Assembly: GCF_004283755.1 (NCBI RefSeq)
Contig: NZ_SHMH01000004.1
Span: forward strand, 367,351-431,350
Length of the DNA: 64,000 nt
Origin: Pseudoxanthomonas winnipegensis
GTDB taxonomy: Bacteria > Pseudomonadota > Gammaproteobacteria > Xanthomonadales > Xanthomonadaceae
Reading direction: 5' to 3'
Position numbers and translations under genes: made by a program
Shown here: one piece after another, positions 60,251 through 64,000 of the stretch
How the letters are laid out: each line of letters opens with the position of its first letter
How positions within the stretch are numbered: position 1 is the stretch's first letter
The notes under the pieces: generated by a model
What the model saw: only the letters and a program-made list of their open reading frames with translations
Database searches by the model: none
What the model was told of the DNA's origin: nothing

Positions 60251-61374
60251 GGCGCGCGCGCCCCCTTGCCGGCCTCGACCACGCGCACGCGGTCGCCGTC
60301 GCCGAGGAAGCCCGCGCCCTCGGACACGACCTGCTCGCCGTCCTTCAGGCCTTCGACGATCTCGGTGCGGGCCTGCACGGTCTGGCCGGTGCGCACGCGC
60401 CGGCGGGCCACGCTGCCCTTGTCCTTGAGCGTGAACACGTAGCTGTGGCCGTCGCGCTGGACGATGGCCGCGCTGGGCACCATCAGCGCCTGGCCGTCGC
60501 CGGTGAGGATGCGGCCTTCGACGAAGGTGCCCGGCTTGAGCGGGCCGGGTGCGGGCAGGTCGGCATACACGGTGCCGGTGCGCGTCTGCGCATCCACGCC
60601 AGGCGTCACCGCACGCACGCGGCCGGCGATCGGCTGGCCGGCATAGGTCAGGGCGACGGGGTTGCCGACGGCCACGTCGGCCAGCTGCGCTTCGGGCAGT
60701 TCGGCGCGCCATTCCAGGCGGCCGTCGCGGATCAGGCGCAGCAGCTCGCTGCCGGCCGCGACGACCTGGCCGGGCTGGATCAGCCGCTTGGAGATCACGC
60801 CATCGGCGGGCGCACGCAGCTCGGCGAAATCGCGCTGCAGCCGGGCCGCGTCCAGCGCGGCGCGCGCGGTCGCCAGCTGCGCCCGGGCCTGGGTCGCGGT
60901 GGCGCGCAACTCGTCCAGGTCGCTGGCGCTGATCAGCTGCGAGGCCGCGAGCTTCTCGCCACGCGTCTGCTTGGCCTGCGCCAGTTCCAGCGCGGCCTTG
61001 GCCTGCTGGGCGGCGGCATCGGCCTGGGCCACCTCGCTGTCGAGCGTGCGGTGGTCCAGCTCCAGCAGGACCTGGCCCCGCTTCACCGTCTGGCCGACAT
61101 CGACGTTGAGACGGGTGATGCGCTGGCCGCTCAGTTCGACGCCGAGCTGCATTTCCTCATAGGCCGACACCGGGCCGGACACGATCACGCTGCGCGCCAG
61201 CGGATAGATGCGCGCCGGCGTCAGGGCAACGGCGAGTGCCGAGGAGCCCTCCACGGGCTTGTCCTTGGCACCGCCACCACAGGCGGCGAACAGGGGCAGG
61301 GCGGCGAACAGCAGGGACCAACGCAGGAGTGGCGCAGCAACAGCGCGAGGTCCGGCTGATGGAGACGCAGGCAT
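60247..61374 (-). CDS. RND efflux adaptor lipoprotein, second system
   Basis: 375 residues. The lipobox is LFAAC at residue 32. Adaptor motifs follow: SAYEEMQLGVELSGQRITRLNVDVGQTVKRGQVLLELD and LQRDFAELRAPADGVISKRLIQPGQVV, then the membrane-proximal region with TRTGTVYADLPAPGPLKPGTFVEGRI. The first 14 or so residues lie in DNA that, on the other strand, reads like the end and start of two phage genes. The signal peptide is unusually long before the cysteine. The native start may therefore have been replaced at the phage junction (inference). Confidence 0.88.
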   Translation of the reverse strand: MPASPSAGPRAVAAPLLRWSLLFAALPLFAACGGGAKDKPVEGSSALAVALTPARIYPLARSVIVSGPVSAYEEMQLGVELSGQRITRLNVDVGQTVKRGQVLLELDHRTLDSEVAQADAAAQQAKAALELAQAKQTRGEKLAASQLISASDLDELRATATQARAQLATARAALDAARLQRDFAELRAPADGVISKRLIQPGQVVAAGSELLRLIRDGRLEWRAELPEAQLADVAVGNPVALTYAGQPIAGRVRAVTPGVDAQTRTGTVYADLPAPGPLKPGTFVEGRILTGDGQALMVPSAAIVQRDGHSYVFTLKDKGSVARRRVRTGQTVQARTEIVEGLKDGEQVVSEGAGFLGDGDRVRVVEAGKGARAP

Positions 61375-61603
61375 GAACGAGGTCAGCTCTCAGCAGCTTC
61401 AAGCGTCTCCCCCGATCGATGTCACGTCAGTGTGCTGCGTTCTGCGGCCGCTGTTCGATCTGGGCGACTTCCGCGATCTGAACGGTCCTGCCGGCTGGCG
61501 CTTGGCAGAGCTGATCTATCCCCGCAACGCTAGTGATCTCACTGTCGCCCAGTTGCTGTCGCTGCTGCGGCGAATCTCGGATGAGATGGAGGCGCAGGCA
61601 TGA
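61373..61603 (+). CDS. Small phage-type protein, unknown function
   Basis: 76 residues, MNEVSSQQLQASPPIDVTS..., with a short hydrophilic N-terminus and a leucine-rich C-terminal helix (LTVAQLLSLLRRISDEMEAQA). The start ATG overlaps a TGA ending a preceding frame (61374-61376) that reads like a protein end (VAQQQREVRLMETQA). The stop overlaps the next start (ATGA). This dense packing is typical of phage early genes. Function unknown. Confidence 0.6.
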   Translation: MNEVSSQQLQASPPIDVTSVCCVLRPLFDLGDFRDLNGPAGWRLAELIYPRNASDLTVAQLLSLLRRISDEMEAQA

Positions 61604-62064
61604 ACGAGTTCCTGCGCGAAGAAATCACCGACATCCTCAACGAGGCACCGGTCCCCTTCAACTGCCAGTCCTGCCCACGATCCCCGCGCCAAGGGACAGG
61701 AGTGGCCCCTAAGCGGCACCACGAGACGCTGGAAACGCATCCATCCGTGCTTTTCCCACTACCGGCCGGCGACTATGCCCACGTGCTTGTGAGGGACAAC
61801 CTCAATGCGCCTGATTTCCAGATTGGTGACGTGCTGCTTGCTGACCTGCGCATCAACAGTGTGACCTACAACGGTATTTATGTGCTGCAGATCGGCGACC
61901 AGCCGGTCGTGCGTTCCGTGCAGTTCAAGCCAGGCCCAAACGGGCGGATGGCGTACTACGTCTTCTGCGTGAGCATGCCCGACTCGGGGTTCTTCGCGAA
62001 GCCTGACCAGTTGGTCGCTCTTGGTGCCATTGAGGCAGTCGCGCAGCTTCGGAGGGTCGGATGA
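61600..62064 (+). CDS. S24/LexA-like fold protein lacking catalytic residues
   Basis: 154 residues. The segment from about residue 58 (DYAHVLVRDNLNAPDFQIGDVLLADLRINSVTYNGIYVLQIGDQPVVRSVQF) has the beta-rich pattern of the S24 peptidase domain of LexA and phage repressors. The usual catalytic serine position holds Asn (VRDNLNAP) and the lysine position holds Arg (VVRSVQ). No N-terminal helix-turn-helix is present. It could be an inactive relative of a phage repressor or an unrelated small domain. It overlaps its neighbours by four bases on each side. Confidence 0.5.
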   Translation: MNEFLREEITDILNEAPVPFNCQSCPRSPRQGTGVAPKRHHETLETHPSVLFPLPAGDYAHVLVRDNLNAPDFQIGDVLLADLRINSVTYNGIYVLQIGDQPVVRSVQFKPGPNGRMAYYVFCVSMPDSGFFAKPDQLVALGAIEAVAQLRRVG

Positions 62065-62282
62065 GCGACCAACCAATGCGCCTGGTGCTGGGCCAGCCCT
62101 CGTGGTCACTTCACCGCGCACTGCCCGACCTGGGCGAACGCACTGCGGCGCAGTTCCAAGAGCTGCACCGCGCGCCCACGGCAGAGCGAGCGGAACGCCT
62201 TGCCATCGAGCTGGAGGGGTGTCGGCAGCACGTCCTGCGCTATCGCCAGGCGTTGATCCTGGAAGGCGAAGGAGCGCCCTGA
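62061..62282 (+). CDS. Small phage-type protein, unknown function
   Basis: 73 residues, MSDQPMRLVLGQPSWSLHRA..., mostly helical and charged (LGERTAAQFQELHRAPTAERAERLAIELEGCRQHVLRYRQALILEGE). The ATG overlaps the previous stop (ATGA) and the TGA shares its last base with the next ATG (TGATG). No family recognised. Confidence 0.55.
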   Translation: MSDQPMRLVLGQPSWSLHRALPDLGERTAAQFQELHRAPTAERAERLAIELEGCRQHVLRYRQALILEGEGAP

Positions 62283-62347
62283 TGGACAAGTCTCCTAGCC
62301 GCAACAGCAAGCAGGCGAAGGTGCGCCGAAGGCAGAGGCTGATCTGA
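62282..62347 (+). pseudogene. 5' fragment of a small gene fused to capsid sequence
   Basis: An open frame of 21 codons, MDKSPSRNSKQAKVRRRQRLI, starts at the overlap with the previous stop. From about 62299 the same DNA, in another frame, reads as capsid protein without a stop. The most economical view is that the beginning of a small gene has been joined by a deletion to the middle of the capsid gene. Confidence 0.45.
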
Positions 62348-62964
62348 TTGCCGACTGGGACGAGGCCAGCATCGCGACGATCGCGGTCCACACCACCGCA
62401 TCCAAGCAGGTGCTGGACGACGTGCAGGGCCTTGTCGAAGCCGTCCAGCTGCTGCTGCGCTACAAGCTGGCCAACAAGACCGACATCGAATTGATGACCG
62501 GCAACGGCGCCCAGTTCCACATCAAGGGCCTGCTGACCCAGGCCACGGCCTTCATCGGCGGCAGCACCAACAAGCCGGTGGACCGGATCGGCCGTGCCGC
62601 CGCGATGCTGGCCTCGCAGGGCTATTCGCCGAACGTGGTGTTCATCAACCCCCTGGACTACTTCGACTTCGCCTCCGAGCGATCCGCAGGCGATGGCCAG
62701 TACGTCGCAGGCGGCTGGAGCCGGCCGACCAATAGCCCGATCTACGAGCTGACGCCGGTGCGCACCATGGCCGTGCCGGTGGGCCAGTCGCTGGTGACGG
62801 ACACCGCGGTCCTCAAGGTGCTCATGCGCGAGCGACCGAATATCCAGTTCGGTTGGGTCAACGACCAGTTCACCCGCAACCTGGTGACCATCCTGGCCGA
62901 GCTGCGGCTGGGCCTGCTGGCGCTGGACCCCAAGGCACTGCTGAAGGTCAGCCTGGCCGCCTAA
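62299..62964 (+). pseudogene. HK97-type major capsid protein, N-terminally deleted
   Basis: About 220 residues, the C-terminal half of a typical 380-400-residue capsid protein. EADLIADWDEASIATIAVHTTASKQVLDD, the hydrophobic segment ALTNKTDIELMTGNGAQFHIKG region, NVVFINPLDYFDF, SPIYELTPVRTMAVPVGQSLVTD and WVNDQFTRNLVTILAELRLGLL follow the HK97 fold order. The frame opens immediately after a stop at 62296 and has no ATG; a GTG at 62410 is the first start. The delta domain and the protease gene are missing, so it is a remnant. Confidence 0.7.
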
Positions 62965-62972
62965 GCAAGTAG

Positions 62973-63001
62973 GAGGGGGTGAACCGATAGGTCACCCCCT
63001 C
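62973..63001 (+). terminator. Stem-loop after the capsid remnant
   Basis: GAGGGGGTGA-ACCGATAGG-TCACCCCCTC, a perfect 10-base-pair stem nine bases after the capsid stop. There is no T-run, so termination is possible but not certain; phage structural operons often carry such hairpins. Confidence 0.45.
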
Positions 63002-63126
63002 TCATCCGTGGAACGCAGCCCGTGAAACCGCCGCCGTAGACGACATGGCCAGCGGCGGCGATGCTAGCGGCCACCAAGCAGCATCTGGACGTAAGGGATC
63101 GAAGTTGAGTCACTTCATCGACTGCC

Positions 63127-63279
63127 ATGTACTCACCCTTCCCCGGTTTCCTCCGGAATGGGCTCTGGAGACAGCATCCGCAGAACGGCAGCAAGAAGTT
63201 CACGGTGGCGCACTTCGACCAGATGGCCAATGCGCTCGGATTTGAGTCAATGGCGCATATGCGATTGCGAAGGACATAG
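63127..63279 (+). CDS. Possible 50-residue phage protein
   Basis: ATG 63127 to TAG 63279. The second half, NGSKKFTVAHFDQMANALGFESMAHMRLRR, is protein-like with an amphipathic helix. No Shine-Dalgarno sequence is obvious and no family was recognised. The surrounding 63002-63364 shows nothing else convincing. Confidence 0.35.
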   Translation: MYSPFPGFLRNGLWRQHPQNGSKKFTVAHFDQMANALGFESMAHMRLRRT

Positions 63280-63364
63280 ATCGCTCACGGTCGCGACTTT
63301 TTCAGTTGCTTAGACGTAGGAACTGAGCAAGGCTCTACGCCAGTCAGCTGCACTCCCCAACAAA

Positions 63365-63390
63365 AACCCCGCCGGAGCGGGGTTAGTTTT
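63365..63390 (-). terminator. Bidirectional terminator at the end of the NYN gene
   Basis: AACCCCGC-CGGA-GCGGGGTT, with TTTTTG following on the minus strand and AGTTTT on the plus strand. It lies directly behind the stop of the minus-strand NYN remnant. Confidence 0.85.
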
Positions 63391-63873
63391 ACCATTTCGA
63401 TGGCTTGTGGGTAATGCCCACTGGATCAGGGAGCTGAGAGGATTTGAGGTGTTTTGCCTCGATTCGCCTAATGAACGACGCAGCCTGGTATAGCTGGTAC
63501 GTCATCTTCCTATTTGGGTCGGCGCAGGGATTCGCCACACCAACTGGCTTGCCTGTACTTCTCGCAAGCCTGATCGCCTCTGCTAGGTCACTATCGTTTG
63601 AAATGACGAGTGCAACGTCGAAAGCGTTCGTCAAAGCATCGTGCACCAGGTGCACAGCCAAGTTCACATCCGAGCCCTTTTCCTCGGTCTTTATCACTTC
63701 GACTGTCTTAGGTTCCCCAGGCTGAGGGTTGGCAAGCGGCATGCGCGTTTTGTTCGAGTAGAAGAGCCCCTCGTGGACCTTTAGGCAAGGTATGTGCTCT
63801 TGAATAGCCGTCAAATAGGCGTCTTGGCGGACATGCTGGTCCGGCTTACTTGCGTGTGGCTTCACCCTCGCAG
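63389..63873 (-). pseudogene. NYN-domain (DUF88) protein, 5' end lost at an IS
   Basis: The visible part begins ARVKPHASKPDQHVRQDAY and includes KVHEGLFYSNKTRMPLANP, VEVIKTEEKGSDVNLAVHLVHDALTNAFDVALVISNDSDLAEAIR (the acidic NYN/PIN nuclease core) and AASFIRRIEAKHL. Family members normally start with about 55-60 more residues, including the first catalytic Asp (VYIDGFN-like). Here the frame runs straight into the end of an IS3 element at 63873. A GTG at 63865 could start a truncated product. The gene is disrupted. Confidence 0.75.
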
Positions 63874-64000
63874 TGGACCGACCAGAGTTCCATAGACACT
63901 CAGTCGCCGCTCTGCGCGTAGCGCTTTTCGAACTCTACCGGTGACATGCCGCCAGCGGAACCATGCCGGCGAATCGGGTTGTAGAACATCTCGATGTAGT
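63874..64000 (-). mobile_element. IS3-family insertion sequence, one end
   Basis: The element end starts with TGGACCGACCAGAGTTCCAT (63874-63893), the type of terminal repeat seen in Xanthomonas IS3-group elements. The transposase reads inward from beyond the window. The element has inserted into the NYN gene, as the reading frame of the latter stops exactly at this boundary. Confidence 0.8.
63900..64000 (-). CDS. IS3-family transposase OrfB, C-terminal end
   Basis: The last 32 codons before TGA (63902-63900): YIEMFYNPIRRHGSAGG, then MSPVEFEKRYAQSGD. The YN-P-RRHG...SPxEFE motif is the standard end of the IS3 OrfB integrase, just after the DDE catalytic core. The remainder lies outside the window. 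Confidence 0.9.
   Translation of the reverse strand, partial: YIEMFYNPIRRHGSAGGMSPVEFEKRYAQSGD

Larger units (their letters stand above)
61320..63388 (+). mobile_element. Decayed prophage or phage-derived island
   Basis: From about 61320 the coding style changes: short genes on the plus strand overlap by four bases or one base, a capsid fragment is present, and the GC content falls. Two near-identical 23-base stretches (61359-61381 and 61587-61609, ending in GCAGGCATGAACGAG) precede two of the genes. No integrase or attachment site is in view. The left border is uncertain; it abuts the second RND operon. The right part meets an IS3 element beyond 63873. Confidence 0.65.

Noticed and set aside
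57086..60442. 1118-codon plus-strand frame opposite the second RND pump
   Set aside because: Antisense shadow; the minus strand encodes a complete RND permease with all motifs.
62961..63230. 89-codon minus-strand frame in the phage island
   Set aside because: Cys/Gly-rich, no start signal, overlaps the hairpin and a more plausible small plus-strand frame.

Overview
The window reads as a chromosomal segment of a very GC-rich gammaproteobacterium of the family Xanthomonadaceae (Lysobacteraceae). The gene order thrS-infC-rpmI-rplT-pheS-pheT-ihfA-merR-like-tRNA-Pro followed by gumB, gumC, gumD is the arrangement known from Xanthomonas and its relatives, and the Gum proteins are recognisable one by one. 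A genus cannot be fixed from this window; a Pseudoxanthomonas-like or Xanthomonas-like species is the best guess.

Layout. 1-2.6 kb (minus): a tightly overlapped operon of an SPFH/band-7 membrane protein, a small ribbon-helix-helix protein, a DUF4177-type protein, a CPBP-family membrane protease and a bacterial PH-domain membrane protein, with a perfect palindrome just upstream. 2.7-13.1 kb: housekeeping and accessory genes (purT, a nucleotidyltransferase, an MFS exporter with a divergent LysR regulator, a lipoprotein of the endonuclease/exonuclease/phosphatase fold, bpt, a five-EF-hand protein, an ECF sigma factor with a membrane tail, a DUF2007-like protein, tesB). 13.1-21.3 kb: translation genes. 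thrS has what looks like a Thr-codon leader peptide plus terminator, infC starts with AUC, and rpmI and tRNA-Pro share an almost identical -10/discriminator. 21.3-34.8 kb: a xanthan-type gum cluster (gumB, C, D, E, H, I, J, K, M and N). It lacks gumF and gumG (acetyltransferases) and gumL (pyruvyl transferase), so the predicted product is a full pentasaccharide polymer without those decorations encoded here.

34.8-45.1 kb (minus): dxs, an HNH endonuclease, an acyl-CoA dehydrogenase, then a four-gene signalling operon (FHA-GAF protein, Ser/Thr kinase with TPRs, soluble histidine kinase, NarL-type regulator). 45.1-50.6 kb: a secreted protein, a subtilisin-like protease with SLH-like C-terminal repeats, an 860-base gene-free stretch packed with inverted repeats, a LEA-type lipoprotein and a lipocalin. 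50.9-61.4 kb: two RND efflux systems in opposite orientation. The first is complete (adaptor, pump, outer-membrane channel); the second has adaptor and pump only.

61.3-64.0 kb: a decayed prophage or phage-derived island. Four small genes overlap by 4 bases or 1 base and run into a 5'-deleted HK97-type capsid gene. It abuts, and may have replaced, the 5' end of the second RND operon. At the window end an IS3-family element has cut a NYN-domain gene. No CRISPR array, rRNA or replication origin was seen.
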